From the NCBI RefSeq assembly GCF_008704795.1, contig NZ_CP023690.1, positions 7,574,501 to 7,638,500 of the forward strand: a DNA stretch of 64,000 nucleotides, written 5' to 3'. Shown piece by piece: positions 34,854-42,401 of the stretch (its first letter is position 1; each line of letters starts with the position of its first letter). This DNA is from Streptomyces spectabilis (GTDB lineage Bacteria; Actinomycetota; Actinomycetes; Streptomycetales; Streptomycetaceae). Under the pieces are notes generated by a model. The model was not told the DNA's origin, made no database searches, and saw only the letters and a list, made by a program, of their open reading frames with translations. The position numbers and the translations under genes were made by a program.

Positions 34854-34873
34854 AGCCGTCGCCCTGGCCCGAC
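34829..34873. repeat. 19-bp direct repeat spanning gvpS stop
   Basis: GCCGTCGCCCTGGCCCGAC occurs at 34829-34847, at the end of gvpS, and again at 34855-34873 in the spacer before gvpK, 26 bp apart. It looks like a short tandem duplication of the gvpS tail, including its stop. Confidence 0.85.
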
Positions 34874-34892
34874 GACCGAACGGGAGCCGACC

Positions 34893-35156
34893 GTGGACCT
34901 CGAACCCCAGACCGTGGAGCGCGATCTCGTCGCCCTCGTCCTCACCGTCGTCGAGCTGCTGCGCCAGCTCATGGAGCGCCAGGCGCTGCGCCGCTTCGAC
35001 ACCGGTGAACTGACGGAGGACCAGGAGGAGCGGATCGGGCTCACGCTGATGCTCCTGGAGGAGCGGATGACCGAGTTGCGCGAGCGCTACGGACTGCGGC
35101 CCGAGGACCTGAATCTGGACCTCGGGCCGCTGGGGCCGCTGCTGCCGAGGGAGTAG
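34893..35156 (+). CDS. gvpK: Gas vesicle protein GvpK
   Basis: 87 residues with the GvpK pattern: VERDLVALVLTVVELLRQLMERQALRR in pieces, and RIGLTLMLLEERMTELRERYGL. GvpK is a helical accessory protein. GTG start with GGGAG 6 bases upstream. It closes the cluster; the order gvpO-A-F-G-Y-Z-J-L-S-K is complete as known in streptomycetes, with no gvpN or gvpC seen. Confidence 0.93.
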   Translation: MDLEPQTVERDLVALVLTVVELLRQLMERQALRRFDTGELTEDQEERIGLTLMLLEERMTELRERYGLRPEDLNLDLGPLGPLLPRE

Positions 35157-35190
35157 TGCACCCGGTGGGGTGACGGACCCCGTGGGGTGA

Positions 35191-35298
35191 CTACCACCGG
35201 TACCAGTGCGGCCGCGTCCGGGGCGCGCCCGGGCCCGTGCCGCGGGGCAGCAAGGCGAGCAGCAGGACGAACAGCAGGGTCAGAAGAAGCAGAACCAT
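35191..35298 (-). CDS. 35-residue hydrophobic membrane peptide
   Basis: A short frame reads MVLLLLTLLFVLLLALLPRG followed by a Pro/Arg tail ending HWYRW and a TAG stop. AGGAGGTG stands 6 bases before the ATG, one of the best ribosome sites in the window. One membrane helix (about 2-17) with a positive C-terminal tail is predicted. It lies 56 bases after the methyltransferase stop on the same strand and converges with gvpK. Function unknown; it could be a membrane regulator, a leader or a type I-toxin-like peptide. Confidence 0.6.
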   Translation of the reverse strand: MVLLLLTLLFVLLLALLPRGTGPGAPRTRPHWYRW

Positions 35299-35313
35299 GG
35301 CGTGCACCTCCTG

Positions 35314-35335
35314 CCTTCCGGGTATCCCCGGAAGG
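35314..35335. terminator. Hairpin between methyltransferase and small membrane peptide
   Basis: CCTTCCGGG (35314-35322) and CCCGGAAGG (35327-35335) pair perfectly around a 4-base loop. On the minus strand it lies 20 bases after the methyltransferase stop and a few bases before the ribosome site of the 35-residue peptide. It may be a terminator or may control access to that ribosome site. Confidence 0.5.
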
Positions 35336-35354
35336 CCCGGGCACACGCTCCGGG

Positions 35355-36203
35355 TCACCGTCGGCAGAGCACCTCACCGTGCAGCACCGCGAACCAGCCG
35401 TCCGGTGCGCGCCCCCACTCCCGCCAGGCCTGAGCGACGGCCCGCAGCCGCCCGGTGTCGGCGTGCCCGCTCTCGACCGCGCGGTCCGCGTACCCGGACG
35501 CCACCGTCCGGTCCGCCCAGAGCCCGGCCCACCAGGCGCGCTCGTCGGGGGTGCTGTAGCACCAGGTGCTCGCCCCCGCGGTGACGTCGGTGAAACCGGC
35601 TTCCAGGGCCCAGGACTTGAGGGCGCGGCCCGCGTCCGGCTCCCCGCCGTTCGCACGGGCCACGCGCCGGTACAGGTCGAGCCAGTCGTCCATGCCGGGC
35701 GTGCGCGGATGCCAGGTCATCGCCGCGTAGTCGCTGTCGCGGGCGGCGACGATGCCGCCGGGCGCGCAGACGCGGCGCATCTCGCGCAGCGCGCGCACCG
35801 GGTCGCCCACGTGCTGGAGCACCTGGTGGGCGTGGACGACGTCGAAGGAGCCGTCCGGGTAGTCGAGGGCGTGCACGTCCCCGACGGCGAACTCCACGTT
35901 GCCCAGGCCCCGTTCGGCGGCCGTCGCGCGCGCCTGGTCCAGGATCCCCGGCGCCCGGTCGAGACCGGTGACGTGCCCGTCGGGGACGAGCGCCGCGAGG
36001 TCGGCGGTGATGGTTCCGGGCCCGCAGCCGATGTCGAGCACCTTCATGTGCGCCCGGAGCGAGCCGACGAGGTACGCGGCGGAGTTGGCGGCGGTGCGCC
36101 AGGTGTGGGACCGCAGGACCGACTCGTGGTGGCCGTGCGTGTAGACGGCCGCGTCGCGTCGCGGCCCGTCCGCCGAGGCGTGGTGAGACATGCGCTGTGA
36201 CAT
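35355..36203 (-). CDS. SAM-dependent class I methyltransferase
   Basis: 282 residues. Motif I is VLDIGCGPGTI near 55, followed by VTGLDRAPGIL (acidic ribose ligand), VGDVHALDYPDGSFDVV and LREMRRVCAPGG, the classic Rossmann order of UbiE/Methyltransf_11 enzymes. It is soluble and its substrate is unknown. An ATG at 36191 is an alternative start; neither has a clear ribosome site. The next upstream gene on the strand ends 43 bases away, so it may be co-transcribed with the PAP2/kinase gene. Confidence 0.9.
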   Translation of the reverse strand: MSQRMSHHASADGPRRDAAVYTHGHHESVLRSHTWRTAANSAAYLVGSLRAHMKVLDIGCGPGTITADLAALVPDGHVTGLDRAPGILDQARATAAERGLGNVEFAVGDVHALDYPDGSFDVVHAHQVLQHVGDPVRALREMRRVCAPGGIVAARDSDYAAMTWHPRTPGMDDWLDLYRRVARANGGEPDAGRALKSWALEAGFTDVTAGASTWCYSTPDERAWWAGLWADRTVASGYADRAVESGHADTGRLRAVAQAWREWGRAPDGWFAVLHGEVLCRR

Positions 36204-36246
36204 GTCTGGACTGTACGCCGCCGTACCGGATGGTGAGACCTGTGTG

Positions 36247-37743
36247 TCAGGATGCGGACAAGAGTTGTGAAGGGCGGTACACCGTCAGCGCCTCCGGCAG
36301 CTTCTCGATCAGCAACTCGCCCTCAACCGGCGTGATCTCGCCGTCGTACGCCACCACGGTGCCGGGCGCCAGGCCCTCCACGCGCAGCCTGCGGCGGCGG
36401 ATCGAGGTCTGCACGGGGGAGCGCTCCACCGGCGAGGTGAGAGCGGCCGCGAGCAGTCGCGTGCCGGGCCTGCGGCCGCCGTGCACGACGCGGACGTCGA
36501 GGAGCCCGTCGGCGAGGTCGAACCGCCGCGAGGGCGCGAGGCCCAGGCGGTTGTACACGCAGTTCCCGGCGAACAGCAGCCACAGCGCCCGCTCGGTGCC
36601 CTGGAACTCGGCCCGCAGCGGCTGCCGGTCCGAGCGCAGCACGCGGGCGGCCGCGAGGACCCCGGCGGGCCAGCCGCCGATCCGCGGCGACCACCGCTCG
36701 CGCTCGCGCACCAGCTCGGGGTAGACGCCGAGGCTGAAGGTGTTGAGGAAGTACCCGTCGCCGCGGCCCGCGCTGAAGCGCCCCACGTCCACCGCGACCG
36801 CGTCCCCCGCCTCGATCGCGGCGGCCACCTCGCGCGGGTCGTCGGCGCCCAGGTCCTGCGCGAAGTGGTTGAGCGTGCCGCCCGGCACCACCACGAGCGG
36901 GACGTCGTGCCGCAGGGCGGCGGCCGCCGCCGCGTTGACGGTGCCGTCGCCGCCGCACACCCCGAGGACCCGCGCGCGCTCCGCCGCCTTGTCCAGCTCG
37001 GCGGCCACCTCGCCCGGCGCGCACCGCACCACCTCGGCGTGCGGCAGCGCGTCGAGCAGCGGGCGCACCCGCTCCGGGGTCCGCGCACCCTCGTTCACGA
37101 CCACCACCAGGCCGCGCCCGCCGGGCAGGGCGGGGGCGTCGACGCGCGGGCGGCCCGGCGGCGGCAGCTGGGACCGGGTCGGCACCAGGCCGCGCACGGC
37201 GAAGGCGGCGCCCGCGCCCAGGGCGGCACCGGCCAGCACGTCGCTCGGGAAGTGCACGCCGGTGTACACCCGGGACAGGGCGACGGCACCGGCGAGCGGC
37301 GCGACGGCCGCGCCCAGGCCGCGCGACTCCAGAGCCACACCCGTGGCGAAGGCGGCGGCGGACGCGGCGTGGCCCGAGGGGAACGACGTGGTGAGCGGCT
37401 GGCGCTTGAGCCGCCGCATCAGGGGCACGCCGTCGAGGAGCGGCCGCGCGCGGCGCACCGAGCGCTTGCCGAGGGTGTTGATGGTCGCGGACGCGAGCGC
37501 GAGCGAGGCCACGCCGCGCACGGCGGCGCGCCGGGCCCGGGGGTGCCGGGTCGCCGCGAGCGCGGCGCCCGTGGCGAACCACAGCACGCCGTGGTTGGCC
37601 GCCCGGCTCAGCCGCGGCAGGGCCTGGTCGGCCCCGGGCCAGTGCCGCTCGGCCACGGCGGTGAAGACCCGGCAGTCCAGGGAGACGAGGCGGGCCTTGG
37701 GCCCACGGGCGGGGGGCAGGGGAAGCTCGGCGTCAGGACTCAT
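36247..37743 (-). CDS. Bifunctional PAP2 phosphatase / diacylglycerol-kinase-family protein
   Basis: 498 residues in two parts. The N-terminal PAP2 domain has all three motifs: KRSVRRARP (K93-R100-P101), PSGH at 122-125 and SRVYTGVHFPSD (H164, D168), with membrane helices around them. The C-terminal DAGK catalytic domain has GGDGTVN near 262 and PGGTLNHFAQDLG. The fusion could dephosphorylate and phosphorylate prenyl or glycerolipids at the membrane. The ATG at 37743 has a poor ribosome site but a GGGTAC box only 9 bases upstream, so the mRNA may be nearly leaderless. Confidence 0.92.
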   Translation of the reverse strand: MSPDAELPLPPARGPKARLVSLDCRVFTAVAERHWPGADQALPRLSRAANHGVLWFATGAALAATRHPRARRAAVRGVASLALASATINTLGKRSVRRARPLLDGVPLMRRLKRQPLTTSFPSGHAASAAAFATGVALESRGLGAAVAPLAGAVALSRVYTGVHFPSDVLAGAALGAGAAFAVRGLVPTRSQLPPPGRPRVDAPALPGGRGLVVVVNEGARTPERVRPLLDALPHAEVVRCAPGEVAAELDKAAERARVLGVCGGDGTVNAAAAAALRHDVPLVVVPGGTLNHFAQDLGADDPREVAAAIEAGDAVAVDVGRFSAGRGDGYFLNTFSLGVYPELVRERERWSPRIGGWPAGVLAAARVLRSDRQPLRAEFQGTERALWLLFAGNCVYNRLGLAPSRRFDLADGLLDVRVVHGGRRPGTRLLAAALTSPVERSPVQTSIRRRRLRVEGLAPGTVVAYDGEITPVEGELLIEKLPEALTVYRPSQLLSAS

Positions 37744-37752
37744 GGAACCCGG

Positions 37753-37777
37753 GTACCCGGGGAACGCCGCGGCCAAC
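37753..37777 (-). promoter_or_regulatory. Candidate SigB/F-type promoter of PAP2/kinase gene
   Basis: On the minus strand GTTG, a 15-base spacer and GGGTAC resemble the GTTT-N14-16-GGGTAY pattern of the SigB/F group. The -10-like box (37753-37758) ends 9 bases before the ATG at 37743, predicting a leaderless or very short leader transcript. Based on pattern only. Confidence 0.35.
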
Positions 37778-37826
37778 GGCCGAGTGATCCACCCCACGCC
37801 GGACGGCCCCGGTCCCCGTCCGCGGG

Positions 37827-37877
37827 CCGCGGACCCGGGGCCGCGGACCCGGGGCCGGGGGGCCGGGGGGCCGGGGG
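37827..37877. repeat. G-rich tandem repeat with quadruplex potential
   Basis: Two perfect copies of a 14-mer (CCGCGGACCCGGGG at 37827-37840 and 37841-37854) run into G runs of 4, 6, 6 and 5 separated by CC (37851-37877). This fits a G-quadruplex with 2-base loops on the plus strand, 46 bases before the ABC-F start. It may affect transcription or translation of that gene. Confidence 0.75.
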
Positions 37878-37923
37878 ACAAAAGCATTTGCCGCCCACGA
37901 GCGGGCCCACGGACAATCGCCCT

Positions 37924-39552
37924 ATGGGACATCTAGAGGCCGCGCACATCGAGTACTACCTTCCGGACGGCCGGGCGCTGCTCGGAGATGTCTCCTTCCG
38001 CGTCGCCGAGGGCACGTCCGCCGCCCTCGTGGGGCCGAACGGCGCGGGCAAGACCACCCTCCTCAAGCTGATCGCGGGCGAGCTGCGCCCGCACGGCGGC
38101 ACGGTCACGGTCAGCGGCGGCCTCGGCGTCATGCCCCAGTTCGTCGGCTCCGTGCGGGACGCGACGACGGTGCGCGACCTGCTCGTCTCGGTGGCCCACC
38201 CGCGGATCCGCGAGGCCGCGCGAGCCGTCGACGCCGCCGAGCACGCCCTGATGACCGTCGACGACGAGGCCGCCCAGCTCCAGTACGCGCAGTCCCTCGC
38301 CGACTGGGCCGAGGCCCGGGGGTACGAGGCGGAGACGCTGTGGGACATCTGCACCACGGCCGCGCTCGGCGTGCCGTACGAGAAGGCGCAGTGGCGCGAG
38401 GTCCGCACGCTCTCCGGCGGCGAGCAGAAGCGCCTGGTCCTGGAGGCGCTGCTGCGCGGCACCGACGAGGTGCTGCTCCTCGACGAGCCCGACAACTACC
38501 TGGACGTCCCCGGCAAGCGCTGGCTGGAGGAGCGCCTGAAGGAGACCCGCAAGACCGTCCTGTTCGTCAGCCACGACCGCGAGCTCCTCGCCCGCGCCGC
38601 GGACCGGATCGTCAGCGTGGAGCCCAGCCCCGCGGGCTCCGACGTGTGGGTGCACGGCGCCGGCTTCGCCACGTACCACGAGGCGCGCCAGGAGCGCTTC
38701 GCGCGCTTCGAGGAGCTGCGCCGCCGCTGGGACGAGAAGCACGCGCAGCTCAAGAAGCTCGTGCTCGACATGCAGCAGTACGCGTCGCGCAGCGACGAGA
38801 TGGCCTCGCGCTACCAGGCGGCCAGGACGCGCCTGCGGAAGTTCGAGGAGGCCGGGCCGCCGCCCGAGCCGCCGCGCAAGCAGGACATCACCATGCGCCT
38901 GCACGGAGGGCGCACCGGCGTGCGGGCCGTGACCTGCAAGGACCTTGAGCTCACAGGCCTGATGCACCCCTTCGACCTGGAGGTGTTCTACGGCGAGCGC
39001 GTGGCCGTGCTCGGTTCGAACGGCTCGGGCAAGTCCCACTTCCTGCGCCTCCTGGCGGGCGACCCCGAGAGCCCGGTGGCGCACACCGGCGCGTGGAAGC
39101 TCGGCGCCCGCGTCGTGCCGGGGCACTTCGCGCAGACGCACGCCCACCCCGAGCTGGAGGGCCGCACCCTCCTCGACATCCTGTGGCGCGAGCACGCCAA
39201 GGACAGGGGCGCGGCGATGTCCCGGCTGCGCCGCTACGAGCTGACCGCGCAGGCCGAGCAGCGCTTCGAGAAGCTGTCCGGCGGCCAGCAGGCCCGCTTC
39301 CAGATCCTCCTCCTCGAACTCCAGGGCGCCACCGCCCTGCTGCTCGACGAGCCCACGGACAACCTGGACCTGGAGTCAGCCGAGGCGCTCCAGGAAGGCC
39401 TGGAGGCGTACGAGGGCACGGTGCTCGCGGTCACCCACGACCGCTGGTTCGCCCGCTCCTTCGACCGCTTCCTCGTCTTCGGCACCGACGGCCGGGTCCG
39501 CGAGACCTCGGGCCCCGTCTGGGACGAGCGCAGGGTGGAGCGCGCGCGGTAG
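37924..39552 (+). CDS. ABC-F family ATP-binding protein
   Basis: 542 residues with two ABC domains in one chain and no membrane part. Walker A motifs are GPNGAGKTT at 37-45 and GSNGSGKSH near 365. Signatures LSGGEQ and LSGGQQ lie near 163 and 452, Walker B LLLDEPDNYLD and LLLDEPTDNLD. A charged linker (about 255-320) joins them. ABC-F proteins act on ribosomes in translation or antibiotic protection rather than in transport. The long G-rich leader just upstream is notable. Which subgroup it belongs to needs a tree. Confidence 0.92.
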   Translation: MGHLEAAHIEYYLPDGRALLGDVSFRVAEGTSAALVGPNGAGKTTLLKLIAGELRPHGGTVTVSGGLGVMPQFVGSVRDATTVRDLLVSVAHPRIREAARAVDAAEHALMTVDDEAAQLQYAQSLADWAEARGYEAETLWDICTTAALGVPYEKAQWREVRTLSGGEQKRLVLEALLRGTDEVLLLDEPDNYLDVPGKRWLEERLKETRKTVLFVSHDRELLARAADRIVSVEPSPAGSDVWVHGAGFATYHEARQERFARFEELRRRWDEKHAQLKKLVLDMQQYASRSDEMASRYQAARTRLRKFEEAGPPPEPPRKQDITMRLHGGRTGVRAVTCKDLELTGLMHPFDLEVFYGERVAVLGSNGSGKSHFLRLLAGDPESPVAHTGAWKLGARVVPGHFAQTHAHPELEGRTLLDILWREHAKDRGAAMSRLRRYELTAQAEQRFEKLSGGQQARFQILLLELQGATALLLDEPTDNLDLESAEALQEGLEAYEGTVLAVTHDRWFARSFDRFLVFGTDGRVRETSGPVWDERRVERAR

Positions 39553-39604
39553 CGTGGCCGACAGCGCAGGGAATTCCGTCGTACGCTGCGCAGTTGGAGA
39601 GACC

Positions 39605-40567
39605 GTGTCCGTGAGGACGTCCTTCAGGACGGGCGACGTCGACGAGGCAAGGCAGCTCATCGAGGCCACGTACTACAGCAACTTCATGGACGTGTGCGAA
39701 GGGCCCCGGCCCTTCAGCGCGCGGTACGACATCGGGGAGCTGGGGGCGCTCACGCTCGGCGACATGAGCTGCGGGGCCGACGTCCGCATGCGCTTCGGCG
39801 AGCTGGGCGCCTACCACGTCAACATCCCGCTCAGCGGCCACCTGTCCTGGCGGCAGGGCCCCGTGCCCGGCACGACGGCCACCCCCGGCAGCGCGGCGGT
39901 CTACCAGCCGGTGGGCGACACCGTCCTGGAGCGCTGGTCCGGCGACTGCCGGCTGCTCGCCGTGAAGCTGGACCGGGCCGCCCTCGAAGGGCGTCTGGAG
40001 CAGCTCATCGGCAGGCCCGTGCGCGGCCCGGTGGCCTTCGGCCCGGTCTTCGACACCCGGCGCGGCGCCGGGCGCGGCTGGGCCCGCCTCGTGCGCACCG
40101 TCGTGGCGGACCTGCGCGAGGACGACGGCGTCCTGACCCACCCGCTGGTCGCCGAGCCGCTCCAGGAGGCCCTCCTGAACGGCCTGCTGCTCGCCGCCGA
40201 CCACCGCTACCGCGACCGGCTCGCCGACCCCGTGCACCAGCTGCGCCCCGCCCCCGTCAAGCGCGTGATGGACGCCGTGCAGGCGCGCCCCGAGCACCCG
40301 TTCACCACCGCGTCCCTCGCCGCCGAGGGCCGCGTCGGCGTGCGCTGGCTCCAGGAGGCCTTCCGCCGCTACGTGGGCATGTCCCCGATGGCGTACGTAC
40401 GGGACGTGCGGCTCGCGCGGGTCCGCGAGGAGCTGCTCGGGGCCGGGCCCGGGGAGCGGTCCGTGAGCGAGGTCGCCCACCGCTGGGGCTTCACCCACCT
40501 CGGCCGGTTCGCCGAGCAGTACCGGGGGCGGTTCGGGGAGCTGCCCTCGCAGACGCTGCGGCGCTGA
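39605..40567 (+). CDS. AraC-family transcriptional regulator
   Basis: About 320 residues. The N-terminal part (about 10-180) is an AraC-binding-like cupin domain (AYHVNIPLSGHLSWRQG). The C-terminal 100 residues form two helix-turn-helices (FTTASLAAEGRVGVRWLQEAF and VSEVAHRWGFTHLGRFAEQY, in pieces). The GTG at 39605 has GGAG 7 bases upstream and is preferred to the GTG at 39554, which starts 2 bases after the ABC-F stop. A direct repeat right after the gene (40590-40622) could be a binding site. Confidence 0.9.
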   Translation: MSVRTSFRTGDVDEARQLIEATYYSNFMDVCEGPRPFSARYDIGELGALTLGDMSCGADVRMRFGELGAYHVNIPLSGHLSWRQGPVPGTTATPGSAAVYQPVGDTVLERWSGDCRLLAVKLDRAALEGRLEQLIGRPVRGPVAFGPVFDTRRGAGRGWARLVRTVVADLREDDGVLTHPLVAEPLQEALLNGLLLAADHRYRDRLADPVHQLRPAPVKRVMDAVQARPEHPFTTASLAAEGRVGVRWLQEAFRRYVGMSPMAYVRDVRLARVREELLGAGPGERSVSEVAHRWGFTHLGRFAEQYRGRFGELPSQTLRR

Positions 40568-40589
40568 CCGCGCGCGCCGGTCCCGCCGT

Positions 40590-40622
40590 GTGCGCTATCC
40601 GGACGCGGTGCGCTATCCGGAC
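40590..40622. repeat. 15-bp direct repeat downstream of AraC gene
   Basis: GTGCGCTATCCGGAC occurs at 40590-40604 and 40608-40622, 18 bp apart, 23 bases past the AraC-regulator stop. AraC proteins commonly bind two direct half-sites, so this may be an operator for the downstream gene or for a site read by this regulator. Confidence 0.7.
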
Positions 40623-40755
40623 AGGACCTGCGCACAGCGGATCGTCGGTGCCGGGGCACACGCCTAACGTGACTCTGTCGCCGGGTGGACCGGTCGCGTC
40701 GCGGGGGTCCTAGCCTTCTCCCGGGGCGCGGGCCGAAGACGGAACCCCGGTACTT

Positions 40756-40785
40756 CCGGCCCGGCTCCGCTGAGCGCCGGGCCGG
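40756..40785 (+). terminator. Candidate intrinsic terminator
   Basis: CCGGCCCGGC (40756-40765) and GCCGGGCCGG (40776-40785) form a perfect 10-bp stem with a 10-base loop, directly followed by TTT. It lies about 190 bases after the AraC stop. Confidence 0.5.
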
Positions 40786-40965
40786 TTTCGGACCGGCGGG
40801 CCCGGTCGTTCCCCCTGGCATTCCCCCGTGTGCCATCGGGCCCGCCTCTCCGAACGCCTCCGGCTCTTCTCCGGCCCCTCTCCGGTGGTTCGCGCCGCGC
40901 CTCCCCGTCAGACTCGACCCGGGACCGACCGCACACGGCAGCCGGGACGACGGACGGGAGACGGC

Positions 40966-41550
40966 ATGAGCACCAGCGCGGACCGACAGGTCCTGGAGCG
41001 GCACGGCCAGGCCCTCGACCGGTTCACCGACCGGGTCCACGCGGTCCGCCACGACCAGTGGGACGCCCCGACGCCCTGCGACCGGTGGACGGTCCGCGAC
41101 CTCGTCGGCCACCTCGTGTCCGAGCAGCTGTGGGTTCCGCCGCTCGTCCGCGACGGCGCCACCGTAGAAGCGGTCGGCGACGCCTTCGACGGCGATCAGC
41201 TCGGCCCCGACCCCGTCGCCGCCTGGGACCGCGCCGCCGCGGCGGCCCGCGCCGCGTTCCGCGCGCCGCACGCGCTCACGGGCACCGTGCACCTCAGCTA
41301 CGGCGACACCCCCGCGCGCGACTACTGCGCCCAGATGACCACCGACCTGGTGGTGCACACCTGGGACCTGGCGCGCGCCATCGGCGCCGACGAGCGCCTG
41401 CCCGACGAGCTGGTCGCCGCGGCCGCGCGCGAAGTCGCCCCGTACGCGGCCGACCTCGCGAAGAGCGGCCTGTTCGCCCCGCCGGTGGCGCCACCACCGG
41501 GGGCGGACGCGCAGACGGAACTCCTGTGCCTGCTGGGCCGTACCCCCTGA
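40966..41550 (+). CDS. TIGR03086-family metal-binding protein (DinB/mycothiol-isomerase fold)
   Basis: 194 residues. The pattern fits the actinobacterial TIGR03086 family: W-x-x-PTPCDRWTVRDLVGHL near 35-55 with a metal-ligand His, and a later VHTWDLARAIG with a second His. The four-helix fold is shared with mycothiol-dependent maleylpyruvate isomerase, so a mycothiol-dependent role is possible. Good GGGAG 7 bases before the ATG at 40966. The substrate is unknown. Confidence 0.85.
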   Translation: MSTSADRQVLERHGQALDRFTDRVHAVRHDQWDAPTPCDRWTVRDLVGHLVSEQLWVPPLVRDGATVEAVGDAFDGDQLGPDPVAAWDRAAAAARAAFRAPHALTGTVHLSYGDTPARDYCAQMTTDLVVHTWDLARAIGADERLPDELVAAAAREVAPYAADLAKSGLFAPPVAPPPGADAQTELLCLLGRTP

Positions 41551-41568
41551 CCCGGCCCCGCGCGCCCC

Positions 41569-42006
41569 TCAGCCGGTGGGGCCCGTGCCGCCGTCGGGCG
41601 CGGCACGGCTGATGTCGGCGAGCGCGGACGCCGGGTCCTGCTCGATCGCCAGGTCGCCGAGGCTCACCATGCCCACCGGGCGTCCGTCCTGCACGACCGG
41701 CAGCCTGCGCACCGCGTGGTCGCGCATCAGGCCGACCGCCGCCGCCACTTCGTCGTCGGGGCCCACCACCACCGGGTTCGGGGTGCACACGGCCTGCGCG
41801 CTGACCGTCAGCGGGTCGGCGCCCTCGGCCACGGCCCGCAGCGTGATGTCCCGGTCGGTGAGCACCCCCACCACCTGGTCGCCGTGCGCCACGACGACGT
41901 CGCCGATGTCCTGGGCGCGCATCAGCTGCGCGGCCTCGACCAGCGAGGCGTCGGGCCTGACCGCGACGACCCCTGGTGTCATGACTTCCCTCACGTACTC
42001 CGCCAT
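41569..42006 (-). CDS. Tandem CBS-domain protein
   Basis: 145 residues made of two CBS domains (about 8-62 and 70-125): VREVMTPGVVAVRPDASL, GVLTDRDITLRAVA, then DHAVRRLPVVQDGRPVGMVSLGD. Such stand-alone pairs bind adenosyl ligands such as AMP or ATP and sense energy state. AAGGAGG stands 11 bases before the ATG. It converges with the TIGR03086 gene (18 bases between stops) and is divergent from the 49-residue membrane protein. Proteins of this type are common in actinobacterial stress regulons. Confidence 0.93.
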   Translation of the reverse strand: MAEYVREVMTPGVVAVRPDASLVEAAQLMRAQDIGDVVVAHGDQVVGVLTDRDITLRAVAEGADPLTVSAQAVCTPNPVVVGPDDEVAAAVGLMRDHAVRRLPVVQDGRPVGMVSLGDLAIEQDPASALADISRAAPDGGTGPTG

Positions 42007-42118
42007 GTCCGCAGAGACCTCCTTCGTCCGTCGGCGATGCGACCCCGCCCGCAGTACCCCTGTGGCGCCCCTCCATGCCTCGGCGGGACGGGGGCGCGCG
42101 ATCCGGCGCGCGGCCGAG

Positions 42119-42142
42119 GTTTGCCCGGTTCGGCGGGGGAGA
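42119..42142 (+). promoter_or_regulatory. Candidate SigB/F-type promoter
   Basis: GTTT (42119-42122), a 14-base spacer and GGGAGA (42137-42142) resemble GTTT-N14-16-GGGWAW. It lies 56 bases before the ATG at 42198. The surrounding GAGGTTTGCCC is identical to the stretch before gvpO at 29565. Confidence 0.35.
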
Positions 42143-42197
42143 CCCGGGGCGTGACCTCCCTCACACCGAAGCCTTCACCCAGAGGGGAGGAGCGGTC

Positions 42198-42347
42198 ATG
42201 GCGGTTCTCGCCGTGTTCATTCCGGTGCTGCTGCTGGGCGTGGTGCTCGCGCTCGGCCGGTACGAGGAGCTGTTGCTGCCACCCGCGGAACGGTCCGAAG
42301 AACCCTTCGAGCCCTTCGTGGGCGACGGCGCGCACCGCGCCCTGTGA
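42198..42347 (+). CDS. 49-residue single-pass membrane protein
   Basis: The peptide has one hydrophobic helix (about 3-20: VLAVFIPVLLLGVVLALG) and an acidic C-terminal part (EELLLPPAERSEEPFEPF). GGGAGGAG lies 5-6 bases before the ATG, supporting translation. It stands alone between the CBS gene (divergent) and the pyruvate-oxidase-like gene (convergent). No known domain. It may be a small regulator or an envelope protein. Confidence 0.75.
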   Translation: MAVLAVFIPVLLLGVVLALGRYEELLLPPAERSEEPFEPFVGDGAHRAL

Positions 42348-42401
42348 CGGACGCGGCCGGGCGGTGCCCGGGCCCCACACCGGACGCCGCCCGAACGGGT
42401 C

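Larger units (their letters stand above)
40568..40965. other. 398-base intergenic region after AraC gene
   Basis: No credible gene. It holds a 15-bp direct repeat (40590-40622), a 10-bp-arm hairpin followed by TTT (40756-40785), a second small dyad (GACCGG / CCGGTC at 40791-40807) and the leader of the TIGR03086 gene with GACGGGAG upstream of its ATG. Open frames crossing it lack start sites and similarity. Confidence 0.7.

Noticed and set aside
36481..37923. Long upstream extension of the ABC-F frame
   Set aside because: It runs antisense to the PAP2/kinase gene and through the G-rich repeat; the ABC-F domain starts at 37924.
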